From Fulvivirga sediminis (GTDB lineage Bacteria > Bacteroidota > Bacteroidia > Cytophagales > Cyclobacteriaceae): a DNA stretch of 64,000 nt. The notes below the pieces were generated by a model that worked only from the letters and a program-made list of their open reading frames with translations, was not told the origin of the DNA and ran no database searches. The stretch covers positions 186,001 through 250,000 of the forward strand of contig NZ_JAESIY010000004.1 of assembly GCF_016757215.1 (NCBI RefSeq), given 5' to 3'. This document shows positions 34,862-43,831 of the stretch, one piece after another. Position 1 is the first letter of the stretch. The number at the start of each line of letters is the position of its first letter. Position numbers and translations under genes: made by a program.

Positions 34862-34895
34862 AGAATAAAGAACAACAATCCTGCCGTAAATTATA

Positions 34896-36299
34896 TTAAC
34901 TAACAAACATTTTTTTATTAAAATTCACTAAAAATAGCTGATCTGTAGCCCGAGTTACTGCAGTATACAACCACCTCACATACTCCGCATCTATACCATC
35001 TTCTTTAAGATATCCCTGATCTACAAAAACAGCATTCCATTGTCCTCCCTGAGATTTATGACAAGTAAGTGCATAAGCAAATTTCACTTGCAAGGCATTC
35101 ATATATGGATCTTTTTTTATTGCTTCTCGCCTCTCTCTTACAGAAGCCAAATCCTCATAGTCTTTGTTTACCGCTTCATACAATTCCCTATTTTGTTCTG
35201 AAGTAAGAGAAGGAGTCTCAGAATGAAGCGTATCCAAAATCACCTTTGCCTCAAAGGTATTTTCTGTAGGATAATCTACCATACGCAAATGAAGCGTTGC
35301 ATAGCGATATCCATACATTTCCTCAAAAGAAACAATTTTCATTACCTCCACAAAGTCTCCGTTAGCCAAGAAACTACCCGGAACATCATCTGGAGTAAAT
35401 AAATAGTTATTCTTTACTATCATTAACATTTCACCTACCTCTAGCTCTGACTCATAAAAATGAATTCTGTTTCTAATGTACTGATTGTAATTATTGGCCA
35501 GCTTGTTTGACCTACAAATGATAATGGTGTTTTCCATCCCAAAATTATCATATGCATACCTTAGACCATCTTCCATCTTTTCGCCGGTCATTTTAAATAT
35601 ATCCTGATACCCCTTAGTACTAAACTGGATCTGTGGTTTTTCGGCAGAAAGCAAATTCCTCAACCCTGTTGCATTCATCAAAATACCTGAATCTCCCTCC
35701 TGCCGCATCACCTCTGTAAGCATAGCATCATGCACCGAAGCTGCATAGGAGGCCTGGAGGTAATCCTTATCAAGGGCCGGACTAATAAGCTGACCAACTG
35801 GTGGTAGCTGTGCATCATCTCCTATTAACACGAGTTTATTACTCTCCTCTGAAAAAACAAAATCAAACAGATCACTCAAAAGCCCTCTACTGCCATAACT
35901 TCTATCTTCATTAATCATAGAAGCCTCATCTACGATAAACACGGTGTTTTTAGAGTAGTTCTTCTGCCTCTTAAAAGAAGGGCCTTCCGTCTCATTACCT
36001 ACCTGTTTATATATTCTTTTATGAATGGTAAAAGCTACTTTGTGCGCATATTGAGACATTACTTTAGCCGCCCTTCCGGTAGGTGCCATGAGCACAAACT
36101 TAGAATTGAAGAGTGGCAAGACCTGAGTTAAAGTACTTACCACAGTGGTTTTACCTGTCCCAGCATACCCTTTAATAATCAAAACAGACTTCTCTTGCTT
36201 TTCTTCCAAAAAGTGGTCCACCTTATCAAACAGTCGTAACTGTCCTGGAGTAGGTTCAAAAGGAAATTTATTTTTTAATATCTGAGATGGTTTTGGCAT
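34896..36299 (-). CDS. RecD-like superfamily 1 DNA helicase
   Basis: This 467-residue ATPase resembles the helicase core of RecD/RecD2 and phage Dda. Walker A IKGYAGTGKTT is near residue 43, Walker B VFIVDEASMI near 120, motif III IGDDAQLPPVG near 159, and the UvrD_C_2 motif ALTCHKSQGGQW near 425 with a final WLYTAVTRA. It lacks the N-terminal extension of RecD2. It is common in Bacteroidota as a stand-alone AAA/UvrD-like helicase. It lies 8 bases downstream of the thioesterase gene and is probably co-transcribed. No recB or recC is near. Confidence 0.9.
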   Translation of the reverse strand: MPKPSQILKNKFPFEPTPGQLRLFDKVDHFLEEKQEKSVLIIKGYAGTGKTTVVSTLTQVLPLFNSKFVLMAPTGRAAKVMSQYAHKVAFTIHKRIYKQVGNETEGPSFKRQKNYSKNTVFIVDEASMINEDRSYGSRGLLSDLFDFVFSEESNKLVLIGDDAQLPPVGQLISPALDKDYLQASYAASVHDAMLTEVMRQEGDSGILMNATGLRNLLSAEKPQIQFSTKGYQDIFKMTGEKMEDGLRYAYDNFGMENTIIICRSNKLANNYNQYIRNRIHFYESELEVGEMLMIVKNNYLFTPDDVPGSFLANGDFVEVMKIVSFEEMYGYRYATLHLRMVDYPTENTFEAKVILDTLHSETPSLTSEQNRELYEAVNKDYEDLASVRERREAIKKDPYMNALQVKFAYALTCHKSQGGQWNAVFVDQGYLKEDGIDAEYVRWLYTAVTRATDQLFLVNFNKKMFVS

Positions 36300-36307
36300 A
36301 TAAAATT

Positions 36308-36745
36308 CTATTTCTCTGGAAAGATAGTAATCATAGTGGCGCTGGCTTTAGCGATCAACTTTCGTTCCTCACCATTATAAGCATACACTTCCGATTCACA
36401 AAAATTCACTTTTTTACCTTGTTTTAAAACCCAGCCCTTCACCCACAGCCTATCTCCTATACCGGGATTAAGATAGGAAACCTTCAACTCACCGGTCACC
36501 ACATGCTGATCATCTGCTAAAAGTGTGTAGGCTGCAAACCCCATGGTACTATCTGCGAGCGTGGCAATCACACCTCCGTGTACCACTCCCTTTTGCTGTA
36601 GGTGTACCTCCTCTAGCGGCAGCCAACCTTCAGTGCTCCCTTCCCCTATTTCTGATAGAGAAAAATGAATATGTTTCATAAAAAACTGACGCTCCAAAAA
36701 CTTCTCTACGCGACTTTTGTAGTTAGGATTATAAGTTTTAATCAT
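36308..36745 (-). CDS. PaaI-family hot-dog thioesterase
   Basis: This 145-residue protein is a hot-dog fold thioesterase of the PaaI/YigI type that hydrolyses acyl-CoA thioesters. The family core is visible: KGVVHGGVIATLADSTMGFAA near residue 54 with the conserved HGG, then GELKVSYLNPG. The ATG at 36745 is preferred over the TTG at 36766. The acyl substrate is unknown. The helicase gene follows 8 bases downstream. Confidence 0.88.
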   Translation of the reverse strand: MIKTYNPNYKSRVEKFLERQFFMKHIHFSLSEIGEGSTEGWLPLEEVHLQQKGVVHGGVIATLADSTMGFAAYTLLADDQHVVTGELKVSYLNPGIGDRLWVKGWVLKQGKKVNFCESEVYAYNGEERKLIAKASATMITIFPEK

Positions 36746-36832
36746 ATTTAGTAGTTTAACAATCAAATATAAAATCTGCTAAAGTGAGTTTGCTTATATA
36801 ACAATGCAGGGAACAAACCTCAACAATTAAAA

Positions 36833-37312
36833 ATGAAAAACATCGTTGAACAATCATTTGGCAACAAAATAAGATTAAGAGTTTGTGGCCTATGCTTTAA
36901 ACAGGATGAGCTCTTGCTTGTTAAACATAAAGGTGTAGGCGCTAAAGGAATCCTGTGGACTCCTCCTGGTGGTGGTGTAGAGTTTGGAGAAAGTGCAGAA
37001 GAAGCTCTAAAACGCGAATTTGAAGAGGAAACAGGCCTAAAAGTGGCAATCAAAGAATTTCTATTCGCCAATGAAGTCATTACACCGCCTTTGCATGCTG
37101 TGGAATTGTTTTTCTTAGTAGAAATTACTTCCGGAACATTATGCTTAGGCTCTGATCCTGAGCTGAGTAAAGAAAATCAGGTGATGAAAGCTATAAAATT
37201 TGTGACTTTTTCAGAATTAAAAATTATGGATCCAAAAACAATACATAATACACTTCATGGAGTGACCGACAAAAAATCGCTATTAAATATGCACGGCTAT
37301 TTTAAATTTTGA
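36833..37312 (+). CDS. NUDIX hydrolase
   Basis: This 159-residue hydrolase has a complete Nudix box, GGGVEFGESAEEALKREFEE followed by ETGL at about residues 43-66, including the REFEEETG metal-binding glutamates. It begins with a beta strand (KIRLRVCGLCFKQDELLLVKH), usual for ADP-ribose or nucleotide-sugar hydrolases. The substrate is not assignable. It is divergent from the thioesterase gene by about 87 bases and stands alone. Confidence 0.9.
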   Translation: MKNIVEQSFGNKIRLRVCGLCFKQDELLLVKHKGVGAKGILWTPPGGGVEFGESAEEALKREFEEETGLKVAIKEFLFANEVITPPLHAVELFFLVEITSGTLCLGSDPELSKENQVMKAIKFVTFSELKIMDPKTIHNTLHGVTDKKSLLNMHGYFKF

Positions 37313-37395
37313 TCATAATTGCATAAAATAGCGGTTTAATATATTATGTATTGCAATCCAAAAGTTTTATTATTGCACCAAAAAAAACCTAGAAA

Positions 37396-38205
37396 ATGAA
37401 TGTCACCAAAATTGTTTCTTTAATATTATTCATTTGCAGTGTTAGTTTAGCTGTCTACTTAACTAGGGACATCAAAACTGAAATTGACGCAAAAGAAAGA
37501 ATAGCTAGCCAAGAAGCAGCTGTTATTTATAAACTACAACTTATCAGGGAAGCTGAAACGGCATATCAGGAAGTAAACGGAAAATATACTAGTGACTGGG
37601 ATAAATTAGCTGATTTCATTAAAAATGGCCAGTTCCCTATAATTGAAAGAAAAGAAGAAATTTTCACTCTAGCCTACGGTGCAGATAGCACAGTAGTAAC
37701 CTATGACACCTTGGGTATGATACCTGCCAAAGAGAGAATCTTTTACGAAACTCATAACGTAACCGCAGCTAACCATGGTATTTTTGTTAAATTTGTTGCT
37801 AAGCTAGGTGATCAGGTAACAAAAAACAGCAGTGCCTACGTTCTGAAACAAGAGGGTAAAAATTCTACTCATAAATTCAGGGACAATGGTGAGGTAGTTA
37901 GGATTGAAGATGTGAAGCCAGGACAAGAGCTAAGCAAAGGAGATCTCCTAATGAGTCTTAAAGAAACCAGGTTCAACCCTAACACTGACCTTAGTAAATT
38001 AGCTTACGTACCTGGATATGAGGACGTAAAATTTGAAATATACGCTGCCCAATTAGACAAAAGTGGAACTTCAGTGAATGTAATTGAGGTAAAAAACCCA
38101 AAACCATTCGACGAAACCAGAACAGAAGATGCTGATAGCAAAAACAGACGTCCTCTAAGATTTGGTAGCAGAACAGATGTAACAACTTCAGGAAACTGGG
38201 AATAA
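37396..38205 (+). CDS. Single-pass membrane protein upstream of DUF3822-coaD
   Basis: I do not recognise a named family. The 269-residue protein has one N-terminal helix (about residues 6-23, VSLILFICSVSLAVYL) and then a long extracytoplasmic part. The segment from 30 to 75 (helix, then GKYTSDWDKLADFI) resembles the pseudopilin-like N-terminal layout but lacks a prepilin cleavage site. The C-terminal 30 residues are charged and likely disordered. It is followed after 4 bases by the DUF3822 gene and then coaD, and is probably the first gene of that operon. A promoter-like TATTATTG is 19 bases before its start. Confidence 0.6.
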   Translation: MNVTKIVSLILFICSVSLAVYLTRDIKTEIDAKERIASQEAAVIYKLQLIREAETAYQEVNGKYTSDWDKLADFIKNGQFPIIERKEEIFTLAYGADSTVVTYDTLGMIPAKERIFYETHNVTAANHGIFVKFVAKLGDQVTKNSSAYVLKQEGKNSTHKFRDNGEVVRIEDVKPGQELSKGDLLMSLKETRFNPNTDLSKLAYVPGYEDVKFEIYAAQLDKSGTSVNVIEVKNPKPFDETRTEDADSKNRRPLRFGSRTDVTTSGNWE

Positions 38206-38209
38206 AATT

Positions 38210-39097
38210 TTGGACACAACTACAGCCAGCTATAAGCTCATAAAGAAAATAAAAGATGAAAAGTTTGATGTAGACAAACTTCATCTTTACAATCTTATGG
38301 TTCAAATAGGAATCAGAGACTTACAGGTGGCTGTAGTAGATTCTACCAGTAACCGTACGCTATTGCTTGAAGATTATGTTCTCGCAAGCGTAAAGACCCA
38401 TTCACAGTTCTTAGATATACTACAGGCTCTTTTCGAAGAACACCACCTACTCATGGCTGGTTTTTGGAAAAATGTAAGAATAAGCCTAAAGAACAGTAAA
38501 TTTTCCCTTGTACCTTCCTCTCTCTTTGTTAAAGAAGCTGCCATAGACTACCTAAGGTTAAACAGCAAAGTAAATACTGACATTGAAGAGGTGCTATACT
38601 ACAAGCACATAAAATCAGATGCAATCTGTATTTTCGCAGTGAACAGGAACCTCTATAATTGGGCTAAAGGTTTATACCCCAACGCAGATGTTGGGTTTAT
38701 TCACCAATCAAGCGCATTAATAGAAGGAATAACCAACTTCGAACAATCTAATAAGAAAAATACTCTTTATTTATATATAGACCGTTTCAAGCTGCATATT
38801 CTCACCTTGAAAAACAATAAGCTAGAGTATTATAATCAGTTTACTATAAAGCAATTTAACGACTACATCAAGTACATCATGCTGGTAATGAAAGGTTTAC
38901 AAAAAAACCAACAGAAGAGCGATGTAGTACTTTGGGGCTATATAGGAAAACAATCTCCTCACTATCAGGAATTTTATAAGTTCATTAAGAATATTTCCTT
39001 TGGAGATAGACCTTCGTACCTAAACTTCGGTTACCTCTTTGATGAATTACAAGATCATCATTATTTTGATCTGTATAGCATCCATTTGTGTGACTAA
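38210..39097 (+). CDS. DUF3822 protein
   Basis: This 295-residue cytoplasmic protein matches the DUF3822 family, which is nearly always linked to coaD in Bacteroidota. It has no signal peptide. The sequence suggests an actin-like or RNase H-like fold divided in two halves (VAVVDSTSNRTLLLEDY; TLYLYIDRFKLHILTLK), similar to type II secretion or pilus ASKHA proteins; this structural idea is inference. It starts with TTG at 38210, four bases after the upstream gene, because no ATG is available nearer the conserved start. coaD follows after 15 bases. Confidence 0.75.
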   Translation: MDTTTASYKLIKKIKDEKFDVDKLHLYNLMVQIGIRDLQVAVVDSTSNRTLLLEDYVLASVKTHSQFLDILQALFEEHHLLMAGFWKNVRISLKNSKFSLVPSSLFVKEAAIDYLRLNSKVNTDIEEVLYYKHIKSDAICIFAVNRNLYNWAKGLYPNADVGFIHQSSALIEGITNFEQSNKKNTLYLYIDRFKLHILTLKNNKLEYYNQFTIKQFNDYIKYIMLVMKGLQKNQQKSDVVLWGYIGKQSPHYQEFYKFIKNISFGDRPSYLNFGYLFDELQDHHYFDLYSIHLCD

Positions 39098-39112
39098 TCA
39101 TTTATTTTCCTC

Positions 39113-39574
39113 ATGAAAAAAACAGCTATTTTTCCTGGCTCCTTTGATCCTTTTACGAGAGGGCATGAGGACATAGTATTACGTGGTTTAACACTTTTTG
39201 ACGAGATCATTATAGCAGTAGGCCATAATAGCAAAAAGACCAACAGATACTTTGATATTGATGTTATGGTAGCGCTGATAGAGCAGACATTCAGCAACTA
39301 TGATAACATAAAAGTGGTTGTTTATAACGAACTCACCGCAGACTTGGCTCGCAAGCACAATGCTAATTACCTTCTTAGAGGGCTAAGAAATACCACTGAT
39401 TTTGAATATGAAAATAGCATTGCTCAGGTAAACAAATACCTTTATGAAAACCTGGAATCTGTATTCTTAATCACTTCTCCAGAGTTAGCAGCTATTAGTA
39501 GCTCCATTATTAGGGAAGTTCACAGGTATGGAGGAAATGTTGATGATTTTATACCCTACGAACTCCCCAAATAA
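39113..39574 (+). CDS. coaD: Phosphopantetheine adenylyltransferase
   Basis: CoaD transfers AMP from ATP to 4'-phosphopantetheine in coenzyme A synthesis. The 153-residue protein has the nucleotidyltransferase motif GSFDPFTRGHEDIV at 9-22 (with TxGH replaced by TRGH), LLRGLRNTTDFEYE near 93 and the ISSSIIREV loop near 129. Length is normal. It closes the operon with the DUF3822 gene and converges with the NUDIX gene 15 bases further on. Confidence 0.96.
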   Translation: MKKTAIFPGSFDPFTRGHEDIVLRGLTLFDEIIIAVGHNSKKTNRYFDIDVMVALIEQTFSNYDNIKVVVYNELTADLARKHNANYLLRGLRNTTDFEYENSIAQVNKYLYENLESVFLITSPELAAISSSIIREVHRYGGNVDDFIPYELPK

Positions 39575-39588
39575 AACAATAAAGAAAG

Positions 39589-40281
39589 TTAAAGCTTGGC
39601 TTCTTCAGCTTCTTTCTCCTTCTTAAAGTAGCAGTCAAACACAAAGCCTATAGATTTGTAAGAATCTTGTAAGGCATGAAAAACCTCTTTACGAGTCATC
39701 CACCTCACCTCTTCTATATCTTCCTCGGTCTGAGGCTTCATCTTAGAGTCTTTAACTATATCCATGGTATACCATGAAGTTTTCTTCAGTATCCGGCGCT
39801 TCTTCATGGTATAAGTATGCCATGTAGTACAAATCTTTTCGTTCAACTGTACTTTTACATTGCACTCTTCTTCCACCTCCCTTACGGCTGCCTCTCGGTT
39901 ACCTTCATTTTTATCGAGCTTACCTTTAGGCAAGTCCCATTTTTTGAGGCGATAAATCATGAGGATCTTATCTTTCTTTCTCACCAGCCCACCAGCCGCT
40001 TTGATGACTTTAAATTTCTTTTTAAGAAATTTCTTCATATCATCATAATCGTCTATAGTCAGTGTGATAGAAATAAGCCCTTGCGGCACGGTAGTATCTA
40101 ATAAATCAAAAAGCTGATCCAGATCCTCACGCTTAGCATGTTTTATCCACACTCTATGCAATAACTTAGCCTGAGTAATAGGCTCTATTTCTGCATTTAT
40201 AATATTATTAAATTCACTCTTATTTGGTCTTTCTGAGGACCTCACAAGCTGAACAGGAATGTCATTGATGAATAGGTTCAT
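39589..40281 (-). CDS. NUDIX hydrolase with N-terminal extension
   Basis: From the ATG at 40281 this protein is 230 residues. The Nudix box is GKLDKNEGNREAAVREVEEE near residue 119, with a preceding KKWDLPKG. The N-terminal ~95 residues (MNLFINDIPVQLVRS onward) form an extra domain typical of a Bacteroidota subfamily. The longer frame from 40329 starts with GTG and was rejected because the family begins with a MN-FINDIP-like motif. The C-terminal end is rich in Glu and Lys. Substrate unknown; diadenosine polyphosphates are a guess from the KKWDLPKG form. It is divergent from pyrE. Confidence 0.85.
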   Translation of the reverse strand: MNLFINDIPVQLVRSSERPNKSEFNNIINAEIEPITQAKLLHRVWIKHAKREDLDQLFDLLDTTVPQGLISITLTIDDYDDMKKFLKKKFKVIKAAGGLVRKKDKILMIYRLKKWDLPKGKLDKNEGNREAAVREVEEECNVKVQLNEKICTTWHTYTMKKRRILKKTSWYTMDIVKDSKMKPQTEEDIEEVRWMTRKEVFHALQDSYKSIGFVFDCYFKKEKEAEEAKL

Positions 40282-40383
40282 CCAAGAATAGTTAGTCTGA
40301 TCACAAATGAAAAAAATATTTGCCAGCACGCCAATAGAATTTCAGTTTTTTAATCCATATTTTCGCAAGCAAAAGTTTTTATC

Positions 40384-41019
40384 ATGTCTACAGATATAGG
40401 ATACACTATAGCAGCCAAGCTTTTGGATATAGAAGCCATTAAACTCAACCTTGATAATCCTTTCACTTGGAGTTCCGGATGGAAATCACCCATTTACTGT
40501 GATAACCGTCTTTCTTTGTCATATCCAGAAACAAGAACCTTAATTAAACAGGCCCTAGCGAGCACCATAAAAAAGAACTACCCTAGCGTAGAAGCCATTG
40601 CAGGCGTAGCCACAGCAGGAATCCCGCAAGGAGCCTTAGTCGCTGAGGAGTTAGGAGTACCTTTCATCTACGTAAGATCTAAGCCTAAAGGCCATGGAAT
40701 GGAAAATATGATAGAAGGTAAAATTACTGAAGAGCAAAAAGTAGTAGTAATAGAAGACCTGGTATCTACAGGAGGCAGCTCCCTGAAGGCCGTAGAAGCT
40801 CTTAGAGAGGCCAAAATGGAAGTGTTGGGTATGGCCGCCATATTCACCTACGGGTTTGATGTAGCCGACGAGAACTTCGAAAACGCTGATGTCTCCTTAG
40901 TATGCTTAAGCAATTATGGTTTACTAATAGAAGAGGCCTTAAAAAGGGGGTATGTAAGCGATGATCAGATCGAATCTCTGAAAGAATGGAGAAACAACCC
41001 TGGTAGCTGGAAGCAATAA
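40384..41019 (+). CDS. pyrE: Orotate phosphoribosyltransferase
   Basis: PyrE joins orotate to PRPP to make OMP in pyrimidine synthesis. The 211-residue protein has the family opening LDIEAIKLNLDNPFTWSSG, PIYCDNR, and the PRPP loop VVVIEDLVSTGGSS near 120. Length and start are normal. It stands alone on the plus strand; a TATTTTCG element 23 bases upstream may be a promoter. It converges on the TIGR02757 gene with four bases between stops. Confidence 0.96.
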   Translation: MSTDIGYTIAAKLLDIEAIKLNLDNPFTWSSGWKSPIYCDNRLSLSYPETRTLIKQALASTIKKNYPSVEAIAGVATAGIPQGALVAEELGVPFIYVRSKPKGHGMENMIEGKITEEQKVVVIEDLVSTGGSSLKAVEALREAKMEVLGMAAIFTYGFDVADENFENADVSLVCLSNYGLLIEEALKRGYVSDDQIESLKEWRNNPGSWKQ

Positions 41020-41023
41020 TAGC

Positions 41024-41806
41024 TTAAAATTTTTCTTCTACCCCTAGCCCGAACAGGGCAAAATCATATTTAACCGGGTCTTCAGCATCAAACGTTTTCA
41101 GGTGAGCCGTTAGTTCTACTGCGGTTTGCCAATCAGTTTGTTTTCTGGTAATAAGGCCCAGTTTCCTAGCTACCCTGTCTACATGTAAATCGCAAGGACA
41201 AATGAGTTGGCTGGGTTTAATATTCTCCCAGAAACCAAAGTCAACCCCTTTATCATCCTTCCTTACCATCCAGCGTAAAAACATATTTATTCGCTTGCAG
41301 GCCGACTTTCGTTCTGGCGTAGCTATATGCTTTTTGGTACGTTGCGGTGCATCTGGGAGGCTAAAAAACTGATGATGGAAATTCTTTAACCCAACTTCCA
41401 CATTGTCGCTATTGCGTTTCATACCTATTAAAAAGGCTTCTTCTAACGACTGATGGCTTTCATAGAAGTTTTTAAAATACTCTATGAAATACAAAGTGTC
41501 AGTGGCATTAAAAGTACGGTGTTTAAAAGAAAGAAACCTTTTCAGGTCATTCTCCTCATGATTGACAATAAAGTCATAGGGAGCATTATCCATTAAAGAA
41601 AATAGCTCCTTACATTTATTGATGATAGTAACACGCTGCCCCCAAGCAAGCACTGCTGCTATGAAGCCCGCAATTTCAATATCTTGCCTTTTTGTATATA
41701 AGTGAGGAATAGAAACTGGGTCATTAGCAATAAAACCAGTCTCATTATACTCCTGCACTTTCACATCTAAAAACTGCTTGAGTTTTTCACTGTCGGCTAT
41801 ATTCAA
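41024..41806 (-). CDS. TIGR02757 (DUF2400) family protein
   Basis: This 260-residue protein is of the TIGR02757 family found across Bacteroidota. FIAAVLAWGQRVTI near 48 and the C-terminal LICPCDLHVDRVARKLGL near 197 are typical and recall the helix-hairpin-helix region of endonuclease III-like glycosylases, although no catalytic lysine can be identified with confidence. Role in DNA repair is therefore inference. The start is TTG at 41806, the only one ahead of the conserved region. It lies 3 bases downstream of the LysM protein gene on the same strand. Confidence 0.82.
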   Translation of the reverse strand: MNIADSEKLKQFLDVKVQEYNETGFIANDPVSIPHLYTKRQDIEIAGFIAAVLAWGQRVTIINKCKELFSLMDNAPYDFIVNHEENDLKRFLSFKHRTFNATDTLYFIEYFKNFYESHQSLEEAFLIGMKRNSDNVEVGLKNFHHQFFSLPDAPQRTKKHIATPERKSACKRINMFLRWMVRKDDKGVDFGFWENIKPSQLICPCDLHVDRVARKLGLITRKQTDWQTAVELTAHLKTFDAEDPVKYDFALFGLGVEEKF

Positions 41807-41809
41807 AAC

Positions 41810-42973
41810 TTATTGAGGAATGTATGAAACAGAAACTCTAAATTTAGGATCTATAGCTCCCAGTCGATCATACGCTGACTTAGAAATTTTAATGAGAACA
41901 TGTTCATTCACTCCGGTATCAGGTAATTTACCCATTACCCTCACGAAAACCTCCTGTCCGTTCATTTCATTCCTTACCTTCATAATGGTACCTATCTTGG
42001 CTGTTCTGTGCAGGGCCAGATATTTCCGGGTATTTTCAGAGCCTTCTATCAGCTGAGCATTGCCTGACTCCAAGACTTCCTTTTTAAATATATGATCTCT
42101 CTCCGATGTAGAGGTGTTAACGTCTGTGCTGTCCTTTTTACGGTTCCCAGAAGGAAATTCATTGGTGGTTGTGGTTACAGGCTCATCTACTACTACCTGA
42201 TCTGCTATAACTAAGTTTGGTGATTGCTCTACCACATCTTGCGTAACAGCACGGGCAGATATCTTACCTACAATTAATCGCTGACCAACACTTATAGTAT
42301 TATCTTTAAGATCATTCCAGTCTGAAAGGTCTTGCAACGACACATCGTACTGCCTAGACAAGGAATAAAGTGTTTCTCCTGCCTGTACCACGTGAATATT
42401 TTCTTCTACTTCCTTTGATGAAGGTTGAGTAACCAACCTCTCCCTCTCCTCATTAGGTGCCGCTTGTTTTATAATTAACTCCTGGCCAATGTCTAATATA
42501 TTACCCTCTAAGTTATTCCAGCTCTTCAGGTCGGCTATACTCACTCCATATTGTCGGGAAATTGAGTAAACCGTTTCTTTAGGCTTCACCACATGTATAA
42601 TCTGACCTGTCTTCTTGCCAGGGTCATTGTTGACCAATACCGGAGATTCGGTTTTAGTGGTAGCTGCGGGTGCAGTAGTATTTCCTTTGGGTTTTGATGC
42701 CACGGGCTTAGGTTGAGTCTTTTCATAAGGGATCTTCACTATCTGCCCTACTTCCAGCCCAAACTCTACAGGAGGGTTTTGTTTAATAATATTATAGATG
42801 GAAACATTATACCTTCTGGATAGAGAATATAATGTTTCGCTATTCTCCACTTTATGAAGAATTAAGGTCTTGCCATTCGATTTTTCCACCCCCACAGAAT
42901 CTTTAAGATATAGAACTTCCGCACTAGAAATAAAACTATAACCGATAAGCGCAACTAATAAAATAAACTTCAT
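41810..42973 (-). CDS. Triple-LysM secreted protein with DPBB-like C-terminus
   Basis: This 387-residue exported protein binds peptidoglycan. A signal peptide (about residues 1-18, FISSAE) is followed by three LysM domains at about 35-83, 122-169 and 192-237, each with the TLYSLSR or TVYSISR motif. A Thr/Pro-rich linker leads to a last domain (about 310-387) that looks like the RlpA-type double-psi beta barrel (TAKIGTIMKVRNEMNG). The combination recalls LysM-RlpA-like cell-wall binding proteins that affect septation or turnover. The aspartate of active lytic RlpA was not clearly seen, so catalysis is not claimed. Confidence 0.85.
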   Translation of the reverse strand: MKFILLVALIGYSFISSAEVLYLKDSVGVEKSNGKTLILHKVENSETLYSLSRRYNVSIYNIIKQNPPVEFGLEVGQIVKIPYEKTQPKPVASKPKGNTTAPAATTKTESPVLVNNDPGKKTGQIIHVVKPKETVYSISRQYGVSIADLKSWNNLEGNILDIGQELIIKQAAPNEERERLVTQPSSKEVEENIHVVQAGETLYSLSRQYDVSLQDLSDWNDLKDNTISVGQRLIVGKISARAVTQDVVEQSPNLVIADQVVVDEPVTTTTNEFPSGNRKKDSTDVNTSTSERDHIFKKEVLESGNAQLIEGSENTRKYLALHRTAKIGTIMKVRNEMNGQEVFVRVMGKLPDTGVNEHVLIKISKSAYDRLGAIDPKFRVSVSYIPQ

Positions 42974-43023
42974 TTATATCTAATTCTTTTAAATAGGTAA
43001 ATAACAATTTGAGACCTAATATA

Positions 43024-43809
43024 TTATACGTTAGTCATCAATAATTGATATATAAAAAGCTCCGAACTTTCTTTTACAAAGATAAGGTTGTCATCATGAA
43101 TGAAGAAAGTGTCATCTGCTATCCCTGGCAGATCTTTACCAATAACCTCTTGCATAAGAGGATTTCCTCGCCTATCCATAACCACCAAATTATTCGTTAA
43201 CCCCTTATTTTCAGCATAATAATAAGAAATTATCACAAAATTTTCATTCTCAAAATAGTGAACTCCTTTCTCAGCTTCTATTTGCCACTTTTTCCTAATG
43301 AATTTGTGTACAGTTTCAAAATGCTCCGAGTTTTGCTGATAGTAAAACGGTTGAATTATTGATTTATTTCGATACTCATCCTCAACTATTTGACTCACTT
43401 CATTACCAGAAACCAGACTAAGCGCAAGTTGTTCTTCCTTCCCTTTCATTTCGAAGAGCAGGACTTCATCGACCGCCTTAAGTAACCTTACATCTTCCTT
43501 AGTCCAAATCACCTTTTCTGCACTAACAGAATATGAAAAAAAATCCTTATAATCTGGATTATCCTTGCCTCCGTAGGTATAAAACAAAGCATTATCATTG
43601 TAAATGTGTGCTGCACTTATCCACCAATTTTCTTCAAAACTCAACCCTTCAAATATAAAGTCACCTCTATTTATATCTAACAAGCTATATTCTACCAAAA
43701 ACTGATCAGGATAACGCACCTCTATTAGCAAAGACTGCTCAGAGGATGAAATGATATTCCAAACTTTACCTTTAAACAAATATGAAAAATTAAGATTGAG
43801 CTTTCTCAC
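43024..43809 (-). CDS. DUF4905-like hypothetical protein
   Basis: This 261-residue protein has no signal peptide or membrane segment and is predicted to be rich in beta strands, with repeated aromatic strands such as NLNFSYLFKGKVWNI and ENFVIISYYY suggesting a beta-propeller-like fold. I believe it matches the Bacteroidota family DUF4905, but with moderate certainty. The start codon is GTG. On the minus strand a TAGTTTTG promoter element lies 25 bases upstream, within the beginning of the divergent nfeD frame. Confidence 0.6.
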   Translation of the reverse strand: MRKLNLNFSYLFKGKVWNIISSSEQSLLIEVRYPDQFLVEYSLLDINRGDFIFEGLSFEENWWISAAHIYNDNALFYTYGGKDNPDYKDFFSYSVSAEKVIWTKEDVRLLKAVDEVLLFEMKGKEEQLALSLVSGNEVSQIVEDEYRNKSIIQPFYYQQNSEHFETVHKFIRKKWQIEAEKGVHYFENENFVIISYYYAENKGLTNNLVVMDRRGNPLMQEVIGKDLPGIADDTFFIHDDNLIFVKESSELFIYQLLMTNV

Positions 43810-43831
43810 ATGCTGATTTATTTGTTATTTT

